Assembly: GCA_003165235.1 (NCBI GenBank)
Contig: PLSV01000382.1
Coordinates: forward strand, 6,417-42,211
Length of the DNA stretch: 35,795 bases
Source of the DNA: Syntrophobacteraceae bacterium
GTDB taxonomy: Bacteria; Desulfobacterota; Syntrophobacteria; Syntrophobacterales; Syntrophobacteraceae
Reading direction: 5' to 3'
The stretch's first letter is position 1. The number at the start of each line of letters is the position of its first letter. The notes under the pieces were generated by a model. That model was not told the origin of the DNA and did no database searches. It saw nothing but the letters and a program-made list of their open reading frames with translations. Of this stretch, positions 21,020 to 29,766 are shown piece after piece. Made by a program: the position numbers and the translations under genes.

Positions 21020-21694
21020 TCACTTCCGCCTCTGTATTATTGAGCTACCCTCTTTCTTACCGACCACAATGATTTGGGACCCCATAAATCCTTCCAAACG
21101 GCGAAAAGTGATCGTATTGAAGAGGCTCTGTTTGATCCCGTATACATCAAATCCTGCATATTCAACATTGAAGCCTGCTTCTGTCAGGGCCTTCAAAAAC
21201 GATTTCCTCGTAAAGAATCTCAAATGCGTTTTGTCAAGAATTCCAGCTTCGAGGTATTCCCAGTCACCACGAAAGAGGAGATTTCTCAAGACCCGCCAGT
21301 AGCGTACATTAGGGATCGAGGCGACAATACTGCCTCCGGCCTTCAACCAGGTGTGAATGTTTCTAAGCATCTTCCAGGGATCTGCAAGATGCTCAAGAAT
21401 GTCGCCGCAGGCGACGAAGTCAAAGTAATTTTCATAATCCAGGTTCATATGCTCCAAGTCGCCAAGGTAAACTTTTTCATAATGATTGGCAGCCACATCC
21501 GCTGCTTCCTTAAAGATTTCCACTCCAACGAGTTCCCTCGCCTTGTTCAACTCTTTCAGGCTGCGGCCAAGCACACCCGTACCGCATCCCAGATCCAGTA
21601 CTACGTTAGGACCTTCCGGAATCAGGGAAGCTATTCCGGGCTTGAATAAGTTATAATACCAACCATTCTTATCCTGGAAAGCTGTGTTCTCCAT
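21020..21694 (-). CDS. Class I SAM-dependent methyltransferase
   Basis: A 224-residue methyltransferase. Motif I (VVLDLGCGTGVLG) binds S-adenosylmethionine. The acidic end of the second strand (LVGVEIFKEAA) and CGDILEHLADPW with LKAGGSIVASIPNV give the remaining core motifs, as in UbiG/type-11 enzymes. The C-terminal FFTRKSFLKALTEAGF element is common in methyltransferases of polysaccharide clusters. The likely substrate is a sugar or lipid-linked intermediate of the exopolysaccharide, an inference from position. It is followed by the YdcF-like gene. The ribosome binding site is weak. Confidence 0.85.
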   Translation of the reverse strand: MENTAFQDKNGWYYNLFKPGIASLIPEGPNVVLDLGCGTGVLGRSLKELNKARELVGVEIFKEAADVAANHYEKVYLGDLEHMNLDYENYFDFVACGDILEHLADPWKMLRNIHTWLKAGGSIVASIPNVRYWRVLRNLLFRGDWEYLEAGILDKTHLRFFTRKSFLKALTEAGFNVEYAGFDVYGIKQSLFNTITFRRLEGFMGSQIIVVGKKEGSSIIQRRK

Positions 21695-21815
21695 GTGCCC
21701 GATAACCTTCTTGGGCGCGGGTCAGTACGTGCGCCCGCCCCTGTTTATCGCCTGAGCTGGCTTGAGATAGATTTTCATGTATATTTAACCGATGCAATGG
21801 GGAGGCTGCCTCGGT

Positions 21816-23351
21816 TCAGTTTCCTAAAAGCCTCAGCCCGGTCGGCGCGGGCGGTACTCCGGTATATTGATAGGCCCCTATGTCCCAGGCTCCCCTCGAA
21901 GGCCGGGGATTCCCACCTGCATCGGAGTTGAGCGCCGTTATTCCGAGGCTTGTCAGGTTAGAGCCCGCGCCTAATACCGGCGACCCGGTAACAGGCTGAT
22001 ACGTCCTCGGGTCCACGCCGCCGTTTCCGGCGAGGTTGGCGATAGAATTTCCGTCACAGCCGGCGCACAGGGTTTGCCATGTGGAAAACACATTTGTGGC
22101 ATTATGATTACCCGCATCCCAACAATAGGTGTTATTGCAATTGCTATAGTAATTGTAATTTAAATCGGTGACTTCATTAGCGAATGTAACGGTTCCCTGG
22201 TAGATCTGGAAGAGGTCATTCCCGCTGACTCCGTAAAAGAAGTTATTCTTTATTATGGGATTAGTGGCGGCCTGAAGCGCAAGGCCGCCGTTCAAGAAAG
22301 AGTTATTGGCAATTACGCTTCCCGATCCACCTATGTACAGCACAACCCATGCATTGTTTGCGCTCGCGGCAAAAACATTATTGAATATATATACAGGCGT
22401 AGTAAAAGGGCTCCACTGTTCGAAAAAAACATGGCCTGTGATATAAAGTCCAGGATTGCCATCAAAGATATTGTTATAAATAAACGTGCCCCCAGCTGCT
22501 CCTTGGCACGTGCCAAAAGCATGTATCCCGTTGTGGTGATAATAGTTATTTACAGGGTCATCCCAATTTGCGTAGTCGTGAACGTGATTATTGTAAAAAC
22601 TGATGGTTCCAGCCAAGGGAGTCTCCCTGCACGATAACTCCTCTCCCCAATTAACGTTGTAGATATTGTTGTCGTGGATATTTATATTAGTATCACCGTC
22701 GGAAAAACGGTGGGCAATGCCAATTCCGCTGTCGTGGATAGTATTGTTATGTATATTAATATTGCTTCCTGAGAGATAGCCTATGCCGTCAACCATTGTC
22801 GCGTCAACCTTCTCATCAGCAATGCTGGTACGAACATACATATTCGCGATAGTAAGGTTCCTGATTTCGCAATTATTGCACGGATCAGCCCAAATACCCT
22901 GCGCCGTTTGCTGGTATGTGCAGGCTCCGCCGGGGCACGCCCCCCCAGATGTCCCGTTAAGTGTGGATTGGATAAGTCCGTTCGTCCCTCCATCCACTGT
23001 GATGTACGAAACATTATTAAGTTGGAGGCCACCCTGCATAAATGGTTGACTCAGATTCGCGCCGGATTCAAATAATATGGTTATGGGGCTTCCGCTCGAT
23101 CCCGAGTCCTGGATTGCCAGGTTCGAGCTTATCGTGCCGCAAAGATGGACGGTATCTCCAGGGCCTATTTGCCCCGCAGCTTTCGGGTTTGCCCAGTTGC
23201 CCGAAGTGTTTAACCACATAACGGCGAGGGCATCAGCACAATCAGCACCGTTAGCTGAACCGGCGGACGACTGTGCAATGTAGAAATCGTCGGCAAAAAC
23301 AGGCGAAGCAGACATTAAACAGAGAACGATTATAATGACTCTCGTCTTCAT
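21816..23351 (-). CDS. Secreted right-handed parallel beta-helix protein with choice-of-anchor Q-type end
   Basis: A 511-residue secreted protein. A clear signal peptide (MKTRVIIIVLCLMSASPVFA) precedes a beta-helix rich in Asn ladders (NINIHNNTIHDSGIG, FIYNNIFDGN, IKNNFFYGVSG), typical of pectate-lyase-like folds. The end (NSDAGGNPRPSRGAWDIGAYQY) is the choice-of-anchor Q motif. Such proteins in polysaccharide loci often act as lyases, epimerases or polymer-binding proteins; no catalytic residues can be assigned. It lacks a PEP-CTERM signal. AGGAGAA precedes the ATG and a sigma-54-like promoter lies 115 bases upstream, suggesting joint control with the PEP-CTERM gene. Confidence 0.85.
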   Translation of the reverse strand: MKTRVIIIVLCLMSASPVFADDFYIAQSSAGSANGADCADALAVMWLNTSGNWANPKAAGQIGPGDTVHLCGTISSNLAIQDSGSSGSPITILFESGANLSQPFMQGGLQLNNVSYITVDGGTNGLIQSTLNGTSGGACPGGACTYQQTAQGIWADPCNNCEIRNLTIANMYVRTSIADEKVDATMVDGIGYLSGSNINIHNNTIHDSGIGIAHRFSDGDTNINIHDNNIYNVNWGEELSCRETPLAGTISFYNNHVHDYANWDDPVNNYYHHNGIHAFGTCQGAAGGTFIYNNIFDGNPGLYITGHVFFEQWSPFTTPVYIFNNVFAASANNAWVVLYIGGSGSVIANNSFLNGGLALQAATNPIIKNNFFYGVSGNDLFQIYQGTVTFANEVTDLNYNYYSNCNNTYCWDAGNHNATNVFSTWQTLCAGCDGNSIANLAGNGGVDPRTYQPVTGSPVLGAGSNLTSLGITALNSDAGGNPRPSRGAWDIGAYQYTGVPPAPTGLRLLGN

Positions 23352-23466
23352 GAGATTCTCCTGTAAAAATAAAGCAAATTTCTAAATTGGGCGGCTCCTG
23401 TAGTGCCCCGATTAGACGTACAAAGTTGACGCGCCAACATCCTAGGGCGGTCACTGGATAGGCTCA

Positions 23467-23482
23467 AGCAGTTAACGTGCCA
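23467..23482 (-). promoter_or_regulatory. Sigma-54 (RpoN) promoter of the beta-helix gene
   Basis: The minus strand reads TGGCACGTTAACTGCT. It has a perfect TGGCACG -24 box, ten bases between GG and GC, and one mismatch in the -12 box (CTGC for TTGC). The predicted start is near 23455, about 105 bases before the ATG. The rest of the gap (23352-23657) shows a TTCAC/GTGAA dyad near 23530 but no copy of the TGTAAGGC palindrome. Confidence 0.7.
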
Positions 23483-23657
23483 ACCGCTAATTTGATCATA
23501 TCACCGCAAGGCCCGGCTATACGGCTCTTCACCGGTGTGAATTCAGGCCATGAGAATTACGAAGGTGTAATGGGAGAGGACGTGTTCGTACTTTCATCCG
23601 CGCACCATCAGTGTAGCCGCTCACCGCAAAAACGCGCTGGCAAAAACCCTCGCCAGG

Positions 23658-24578
23658 CTATTTGCGACCCAGACCCGTCAGCATTAGGCCGGCTTTCATG
23701 AGGCGCTGTAGACAGATCGGCTGCAATAAGAAAGCAGCCAACGCGGCACGTGAAGCCTCTGCCGAACGCCCCTGGCATGCCAATCTGTTCGCAAGATGTG
23801 ACCATTTGGCCGCGAGACGCCGATTGGCTTCAGCATAAGCCTGCGGGTGAACCCCGCGAGTTCGGGCTCTCATGCGCTCGAAGACTTTGATCAGGCTGCG
23901 CAGGGTTTTCTCACTCTCCGACTGCATCTGATTACTATGATATCGGATTTTCACAAAAGTCTCAGGAATGTAATGAAATTTCATTATTGACGAGGCGCGA
24001 CTGAACCAATCCTCGTCCTCGCCATAAGTCAAATCCTCATCGAAGAAGCCGACTTTCTGAAAAACCGACTTGGAACATAGCAGCGTTACCAAAGTGAAAT
24101 AGCGACCCTGGGCCACATCCAAAACCGGGTCGTTGACAAAGCCGTCGGGACGGCAGCGCGGCCATTTGACATTTTCACTTCTCTTCAATAGAGGGAGATC
24201 CTGTTTGCATCCCACAAACCACTCTACCCCATGAAAGCTCAACAGATTTTCTGAAAAATCCAAACCTGATTGAGCCTTCAACTTGCCTGGCAACCATAAG
24301 TCATCGCTGTCAAGAAACGCCAATAGTTCGCCACTGGCCACGTTCACCCCTCGGTTGCGTGCCGAACTCCCCCCCCGGTTCTCCTGGTATACGTATTTTA
24401 TAGAACCAGAGTAGGGCCTTAAGGCATCTGCGGTCCCGTCGGTCGAGCCGTCGTCAACCACGATGATTTCGATGTTGCCGGTCTGCTGACTGAGGACACT
24501 GTCTATAGCATCGGTGAGATAATCTCGCCGATTATACGTCGGGATAATAACGCTGATTAGCGGTGTACCTTTGGACAT
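23658..24578 (-). CDS. Glycosyltransferase family 2
   Basis: A 306-residue GT-A fold enzyme. The N-terminal signature ISVIIPTYNRRDYLTDAIDSVLSQ, the nucleotide-binding VVDDGSTDGTADAL and the metal-binding LAFLDSDDLWLPGKL give a complete GT2 core in the first 110 residues. The acceptor-side half contains YGEDEDWFSRAS, the usual ED region. No membrane helix is seen, so it should be cytosolic and act on a lipid-linked intermediate. The sugar is not predictable. It starts six bases after the flippase stop, so translation is likely coupled. It is probably the last gene of the polysaccharide assembly operon before the separately promoted beta-helix gene. Confidence 0.92.
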   Translation of the reverse strand: MSKGTPLISVIIPTYNRRDYLTDAIDSVLSQQTGNIEIIVVDDGSTDGTADALRPYSGSIKYVYQENRGGSSARNRGVNVASGELLAFLDSDDLWLPGKLKAQSGLDFSENLLSFHGVEWFVGCKQDLPLLKRSENVKWPRCRPDGFVNDPVLDVAQGRYFTLVTLLCSKSVFQKVGFFDEDLTYGEDEDWFSRASSIMKFHYIPETFVKIRYHSNQMQSESEKTLRSLIKVFERMRARTRGVHPQAYAEANRRLAAKWSHLANRLACQGRSAEASRAALAAFLLQPICLQRLMKAGLMLTGLGRK

Positions 24579-24584
24579 AGGGGC

Positions 24585-26150
24585 TTACATCGCCTTTTCC
24601 GCATGGACTTTGACAACCCCCCGGAGAACGCTCAGGGGCAACCCCGGCACACCAAAGGCCCGCGGGAGACTGAGTGATATCGCGGTATAAACTACCCCGG
24701 TTAAAGCTACAAACACTCCAAGCAGAAACCAGTTTTGAGCGATCGGGCCTGGGAAGGCCCCCAAGAGAAAACAACCGATGAAAACCAGAATTCCGCTCAC
24801 CAATGGCAGAAAAAACGGTTGCGCGTATTCCCGCAAACGCAATCCGACCATTCGAGAGACATAAATTGGCTGAATGAAAACTCTCAGCACCACCATCGGT
24901 ATTGCCGATGCCAGCGCAGCCCCTATGATTCCGTGCTTTTGGACAAGTATGAGCGTCAGAGCGAACTTGAGAACTCCTTCAAGCAAACAGGTGCCTGCGT
25001 AATAGCGATGTTTATTGAGCGAATACATCAGGCCAACGGCGGGGCTTTGCGCCAGATCGGAAATCCCCGCCAGCGCGAGTATCCACACAATTGGGACGGC
25101 ACGACCGAAATTCTGTCCAACCCACAGGTGAATGAAGCTACCGCTCCAAAGAAAAGCCAATACGCACACCCCTATCCCAACAAGGGCTGAGAAGTGCAGG
25201 GATTTCACAAACAGCTTTTTCAACTCTTCAAATTGTCCGCCACCCTCCAAGTTGGCGAACCGTGGAGTCAGCACACCGACACCCGCAACCGTAAAACCGA
25301 CGAGCTGAATTATTAGTGACCCCGCAATCCCATAAATAGCCACGTCCTCAAAACCAATCATCTTGCCTATGATGGCACTGTCGATCTGCGTCCGCAAGAT
25401 ATCAGCCAGTACGATGACCATCGTAGTCATCGTATAGCCAAACAGTCTTCGCAGTGAAAGCCAACTGGAGTGGGAAGGTGAAATCTTCAGCCCGGTGGCA
25501 AGCCACGAGCACATAACGTAGTTGACTATTAAACCGGCTAATGAGGAAATCAACATTGCGGATCCAACGCCAACAAGGCCCATTCCACTCAGAAGGAAAA
25601 TTACAGTCAACCCCGCCCGCAGGATGTTAACGGCAATCCCTGCAATGCTCGCTATTACATATTGCTCGTGCGCCGTGACAATGGCACCCAACAAGCTGAC
25701 GAAAAATCCGATTCCGGTTGCGATACCAACGATCCTGATCAGCCAGATAAATTCATTTATCAGTTCAGGCGGAGTTTTATCGAAAAAATTGACAATGATA
25801 TCGGCAAAAAGGAAAGAAGTGAGGATCACGATACTTGCTCCGACCAAGCAAATGCTCATTGCGGTACCGACCGTTTCATTGAGCGAGTCACGATCGTTTT
25901 GACCGACAAACCGAGCAACATACCGGGTGACCGAAGAGCTCACGGCAACATTGAATATACCATAGTACCCAACAAATGCGATCGCAAAACGCCACACTCC
26001 GAATCCTGACATACCAAGCTTGTTGATTACGAAAGGTGTGAGGAATAATATAATAAAAGTGCTAATTCCATAAGACAACCACTGACTCATGGCATTCAAC
26101 TTGATGGATGGAGTGCCATTTAGGCGAAGTGACATGCCTTGCAATTTCAT
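24585..26150 (-). CDS. Oligosaccharide flippase (Wzx-like, MOP superfamily)
   Basis: A 521-residue integral membrane protein with about 12-14 helices. The start (LSYGISTFIILFLTPFVINKLGMSGFGVWRF) is the conserved N-terminal pattern of polysaccharide flippases of the MATE/MOP superfamily. Wzx proteins flip undecaprenyl-linked repeat units across the inner membrane. A Wzy-like polymerase two genes upstream supports a Wzx/Wzy route. The ATG at 26150 follows AAGGAAG. Gaps to both neighbours are under 20 bases. No mutation or truncation is seen. Confidence 0.9.
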   Translation of the reverse strand: MKLQGMSLRLNGTPSIKLNAMSQWLSYGISTFIILFLTPFVINKLGMSGFGVWRFAIAFVGYYGIFNVAVSSSVTRYVARFVGQNDRDSLNETVGTAMSICLVGASIVILTSFLFADIIVNFFDKTPPELINEFIWLIRIVGIATGIGFFVSLLGAIVTAHEQYVIASIAGIAVNILRAGLTVIFLLSGMGLVGVGSAMLISSLAGLIVNYVMCSWLATGLKISPSHSSWLSLRRLFGYTMTTMVIVLADILRTQIDSAIIGKMIGFEDVAIYGIAGSLIIQLVGFTVAGVGVLTPRFANLEGGGQFEELKKLFVKSLHFSALVGIGVCVLAFLWSGSFIHLWVGQNFGRAVPIVWILALAGISDLAQSPAVGLMYSLNKHRYYAGTCLLEGVLKFALTLILVQKHGIIGAALASAIPMVVLRVFIQPIYVSRMVGLRLREYAQPFFLPLVSGILVFIGCFLLGAFPGPIAQNWFLLGVFVALTGVVYTAISLSLPRAFGVPGLPLSVLRGVVKVHAEKAM

Positions 26151-26165
26151 CTAGTTAACTTCCTT

Positions 26166-27539
26166 TTACATCCTGGCTGCAAGAACTATTCGTCTTGCAA
26201 GTGCATCTTTTAGCATTGTCACTTTAGTCGATTCCAAAGCACTCAATCTTTCTCTGAAGACGTGAATGATATTTATTTCCTTTAGACCGATCCTGGCAAA
26301 TAATTGTGACATCTCACGTCTTGTTGAAGTCCTCCATACCTTTAGCAGACTATACCATTGGATGGAGTTCCTTGATCGTAATTTATCTATCACATTCGTG
26401 ATAAAGTTGATATTAGTCATCGAAATTATGATCATACCGTCGCCAGCAATCAACTTCGAGCATTGTTTTAGTATTTCTTCTGGATTTCTTACGTATTCAA
26501 GTATTTCTGGAACTATAATACAATTAAACATGCTGCCGCTGAGAGACTCAAATGCCTGGTCAAAATCTGCAACTGTGGTCTTTACACCTCTTGCTGTCGC
26601 ACAACCAGCGATAATAGAATCAAGTGGAATGCCAACCACATCCATCCCCATTTCAACTAATTTCTTCTCGGTCATTGCATGGCCGCAGCCAATTGACAGA
26701 ACATTCCGCGTATTGGGAGGAATTAGCTTCAGGATATCATCCCGTATTGGCTCGAAGTAGAATTTACCGGCTCCCTCCTCCTTATCAGATCGGAGTAAAT
26801 GTAATGATCCTTCATTGGCGGAAAGTAGGGCTTCAATTTGAATGCCAAAATCTTCCTGGGAAATTCCCACACGGCCAAAGTACTTATTAGGCAAATGGTG
26901 GACGACAAAATCATTTATGTGGGAGATGCAAATCACTTTTGTTAAACCGCATTGAGTATATGGGTCCGTAGCAGCACTCACGAGCATGTCATATCTGCCG
27001 GCATGTGGGATAGTCGAGTATCCGCCGGAATTCAAAACTGCCCGCAATTGCGTCCGCGTAAGTAGATAACAGGCAGAGTGATCATTGGAAAAACGAGCGA
27101 AAGTGTAACCCTTGTATTTTCTCACAGATCCCGGTATCCACCGGAAGGGTCCATGGAAGGCGGGATAAGAGTAGTTGCCTGATCCGTCGATCTCGTACGC
27201 TGTAAAACCGGCAATTTCATCAGATTGTAAAACCTCGGTCACTTGCAGAAATGAATCGATGTTCCGTCTGGTAATTAAGGTGTCGTCCTCGCTGTAGATG
27301 AAGAGATCATAAACGTCGGCCCTTTCAATAAACAGCTTTCGATGACTAAATGGTAACGACCAGGGATCTCTTGCCGGTAACCCCACGATTACTTCTATTT
27401 CTGCACCGAAAACTTTGACAGTGTCGGACAACACCACAATGTCGATCTCATATGGCATCGATTGGTATTCACGAATTAGTCTATTTAAGTAATCTGTGTG
27501 TGTATTACCGTAGTTGGCGATTGCAACCAAAACCTTCAT
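26166..27539 (-). CDS. Fused glycosyltransferase-like and SAM methyltransferase protein
   Basis: A 457-residue protein with two parts. The first 260 residues begin MKVLVAIANYGNTHTDYLNRLI and contain FIYSEDDTLITRRNI, an acidic DxD-like motif, followed by WIPGSVRKYKGYTFARFSNDHSACYLL; this looks like a GT-A type transferase of an unassigned family. From about 280 a class I methyltransferase follows: VLSIGCGHAMTEKKLVEMG (SAM loop), then IIVPEILEYVRNPEEILKQ and LIAGDGMIIISM. The fusion suggests that one sugar is transferred and then methylated, or that both act on the same unit. The gene is visibly AT-rich compared with its neighbours. AGAAGGATA precedes the ATG. Confidence 0.75.
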   Translation of the reverse strand: MKVLVAIANYGNTHTDYLNRLIREYQSMPYEIDIVVLSDTVKVFGAEIEVIVGLPARDPWSLPFSHRKLFIERADVYDLFIYSEDDTLITRRNIDSFLQVTEVLQSDEIAGFTAYEIDGSGNYSYPAFHGPFRWIPGSVRKYKGYTFARFSNDHSACYLLTRTQLRAVLNSGGYSTIPHAGRYDMLVSAATDPYTQCGLTKVICISHINDFVVHHLPNKYFGRVGISQEDFGIQIEALLSANEGSLHLLRSDKEEGAGKFYFEPIRDDILKLIPPNTRNVLSIGCGHAMTEKKLVEMGMDVVGIPLDSIIAGCATARGVKTTVADFDQAFESLSGSMFNCIIVPEILEYVRNPEEILKQCSKLIAGDGMIIISMTNINFITNVIDKLRSRNSIQWYSLLKVWRTSTRREMSQLFARIGLKEINIIHVFRERLSALESTKVTMLKDALARRIVLAARM

Positions 27540-27575
27540 TTAAATATCCTTCTCATGGTATTACTCCTCGCCTCG

Positions 27576-28910
27576 CTAGAAATTACACATGGCTGGCTTT
27601 GTTCCCTCTGAAGAAAGGGACTGACGGCATAATTGTGAAATGCTCACAATAGCCGCTAATTGTATGAACCAGATGACATATGTCTGATCGAAATATGAAA
27701 TTGCAAGCCAATTTACAATATGAACCGCAAGCATAACCCCGAGTCCCCAGAGCAAAAGCTCTGTCTCAGCAGGCTTTGCGAGGCTGGGCGGAATCATTCT
27801 CATGGCTTTGGCCAGGCTCTCGTAGCATTTAACGAGCAGCAAAATGAGAAGGACGATAGCCAATAGTCCAGCAGCTAAGCCGAAAGAGAGGAACTGGTTG
27901 GTGATATCCGCCTGGTCGGTAGATACGAGGGTATATGCAAACCAATCACTGGTTTCAGTAGAGGACATGCCCCAAAACCACCATTTTCCAAAATCTCTCG
28001 CAGCCATTTCCATCAGGTGGGACCGATGCCAGGCCCCACCGCCGACTCCGATGAGTTCGCTAAGCCTTGCAGGTAAATACCACACCGGCGCCTTCATGAC
28101 CGATGCGAGCAGCACAAGCGAGCCGAGAATGCCGAGCCTCACAATGCGCATTTTGCTCCGCATCGGCCAAAGCAACCAACCGGCCAACCCGACGGCAGCT
28201 GCACTGATTGGTCCGCCCGAGTTGGCCAGCACAGCGATAGCCGCGCACAGAACGGCACCGATGAGGCCCCACGTCCGATCCATTTTCCCCATCGCAAACC
28301 CGATATATAATGGCAGGAAACTTGCCCCGAGCGTACCCAGCAAGGAGGGATGCCGGAAACTGCCGACGCAGCGGACCCTGCCTTCCCGCAAGTTCTCGAC
28401 CATCACCCCGCTCCCAAGAACAGAAAAAGGGTTTTGACCCGTCCGCATTTCGAAAAGCAGGAGAGTAACGTATGGAATGAGAAGGAGAGCAAAAGCGCGC
28501 AGGAACCAGCGAAAATCTTCTATCTCTGCAATCAACCCGCGAAAAGTGAAGTAGCAAAGCGCGGCGTCAACAGCCACGCCAACTTGATATGCCTGGCCTT
28601 CAGCCGAGCGCAACAAGAAGGCGATTGTGGTATAGCAGTACAGCAGCAAAAACAGGCGATCCAGCCCATTCAGTTTAGAAAAAGTGAACTCGCGGCGCAC
28701 TATCACACGGACAAAACCAACCATCTCCAGAAATCTCATCGGAAACAGGTTAAATCCAAGCACATTAGTTGTCGTATACTCCGTAAGGTACAGTACTCCG
28801 GCCACCATGCCCAAAATGGCCCATCTGCGTGGTGCGAAAAGGACGACCACAATCAGCAGGACTAAGATAGATAATCCAATTGTGTTCATGCCGCTGGGAA
28901 TTTGCTGCAC
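27576..28910 (-). CDS. O-antigen polymerase/ligase-like (Wzy-type) membrane protein
   Basis: A 444-residue protein with about ten to twelve membrane helices and one large periplasmic loop (about 290-350). The segment RVRCVGSFRHPSLLGTLGASFLP resembles the Arg-Gly-Phe...Pro loop of the O-antigen ligase/Wzy superfamily. It would polymerise or ligate the exported repeat units in the periplasm. Polymerase is favoured over ligase by the adjacent flippase and the absence of lipopolysaccharide core genes. Translation probably starts at a GTG (28910) with GAGGATT upstream; an ATG eight codons later is the alternative. It follows the FkbM gene by 19 bases. Confidence 0.8.
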   Translation of the reverse strand: MQQIPSGMNTIGLSILVLLIVVVLFAPRRWAILGMVAGVLYLTEYTTTNVLGFNLFPMRFLEMVGFVRVIVRREFTFSKLNGLDRLFLLLYCYTTIAFLLRSAEGQAYQVGVAVDAALCYFTFRGLIAEIEDFRWFLRAFALLLIPYVTLLLFEMRTGQNPFSVLGSGVMVENLREGRVRCVGSFRHPSLLGTLGASFLPLYIGFAMGKMDRTWGLIGAVLCAAIAVLANSGGPISAAAVGLAGWLLWPMRSKMRIVRLGILGSLVLLASVMKAPVWYLPARLSELIGVGGGAWHRSHLMEMAARDFGKWWFWGMSSTETSDWFAYTLVSTDQADITNQFLSFGLAAGLLAIVLLILLLVKCYESLAKAMRMIPPSLAKPAETELLLWGLGVMLAVHIVNWLAISYFDQTYVIWFIQLAAIVSISQLCRQSLSSEGTKPAMCNF

Positions 28911-28929
28911 AACAATCCTCGACTAATTG

Positions 28930-29763
28930 CTAGGCGACCTTGCAGGAAACTGCTTCGAAGGTAAAAACATTTTTGCCTGCTTTTTCATACCTGATCACTT
29001 CGAAATTTCTTCTGCCCAACTCCTCAATGAAATCTTGCTTCCTGACCTGGTCGGGGTGGAACTCTCCAACTATCACGCCAATCCTTTGGATCTCATCCCC
29101 AAGCCCGTTGACTGCCTTGAGTTCGGCGCCCTCTACATTAAATTTCAAAATGTCAATCTTCCGCAACCCTTTCTGTTGCAGCCAATGATCAAGCCTGATG
29201 GCCTCCACGTCCTGGACGGATTCCACATTATCGATTTTATTTGCAGAGTGAAAGCGTGAGACGCTGGAATAATTGAACTTCAATGTAGTATCACTATTCC
29301 ATACAGCCTTGTGCTCTATATGTACTTGTGGATAGTCAACAAAATTATTTTTATATCTTGTAACATTGCTAAGTGAAGCATCAAAAGCAAAGATAGTCGC
29401 ATTTGGATACTTAGAAAGGAAATATAATGATGCTGCTCCTATGTTTGCCCCAGCATCAATTATAATTGGATCTGCATTGATCTTGGCGGATACCATATAC
29501 CTATTACTGTGAAACATATTACATAAATAGGTGAATTGCGTCATATCATCGACAGTGAATGAGTGATTCTTATGGTTCAGTTTTATTAAAAAGCTTATGT
29601 TTTTAGGGCTATATCCAAAAATGAGTTGAACAAATTTTAATACAATTATGGACAGGCTCCTGCTCAAGGGCCTGATGTTAACGATAGTGAAGAGAATAAA
29701 ATTGATCTTTTTCTTTAACAATCGAAACACCACGTTAGTTCCTTCCAGAAAAATCAACTTCAT
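28930..29763 (-). CDS. FkbM-family methyltransferase
   Basis: A 277-residue methyltransferase of the FkbM family. The SAM-binding loop is IIDAGANIGAASLYFL, followed by the acidic FAFDAS, the catalytic-side LKFNVEGAELKAVNGL and VGEFHPDQVRKQDF, in the expected order. FkbM-like enzymes O-methylate sugars or polyketides, so it probably caps or decorates a sugar of the repeat unit. The N-terminal 60 residues are hydrophobic and basic and may pack against the membrane. The gene is clearly AT-richer than its neighbours, which suggests that it was acquired. It starts three bases after the GT2 stop, so translation should be coupled. Confidence 0.9.
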   Translation of the reverse strand: MKLIFLEGTNVVFRLLKKKINFILFTIVNIRPLSRSLSIIVLKFVQLIFGYSPKNISFLIKLNHKNHSFTVDDMTQFTYLCNMFHSNRYMVSAKINADPIIIDAGANIGAASLYFLSKYPNATIFAFDASLSNVTRYKNNFVDYPQVHIEHKAVWNSDTTLKFNYSSVSRFHSANKIDNVESVQDVEAIRLDHWLQQKGLRKIDILKFNVEGAELKAVNGLGDEIQRIGVIVGEFHPDQVRKQDFIEELGRRNFEVIRYEKAGKNVFTFEAVSCKVA

Positions 29764-29766
29764 ATA

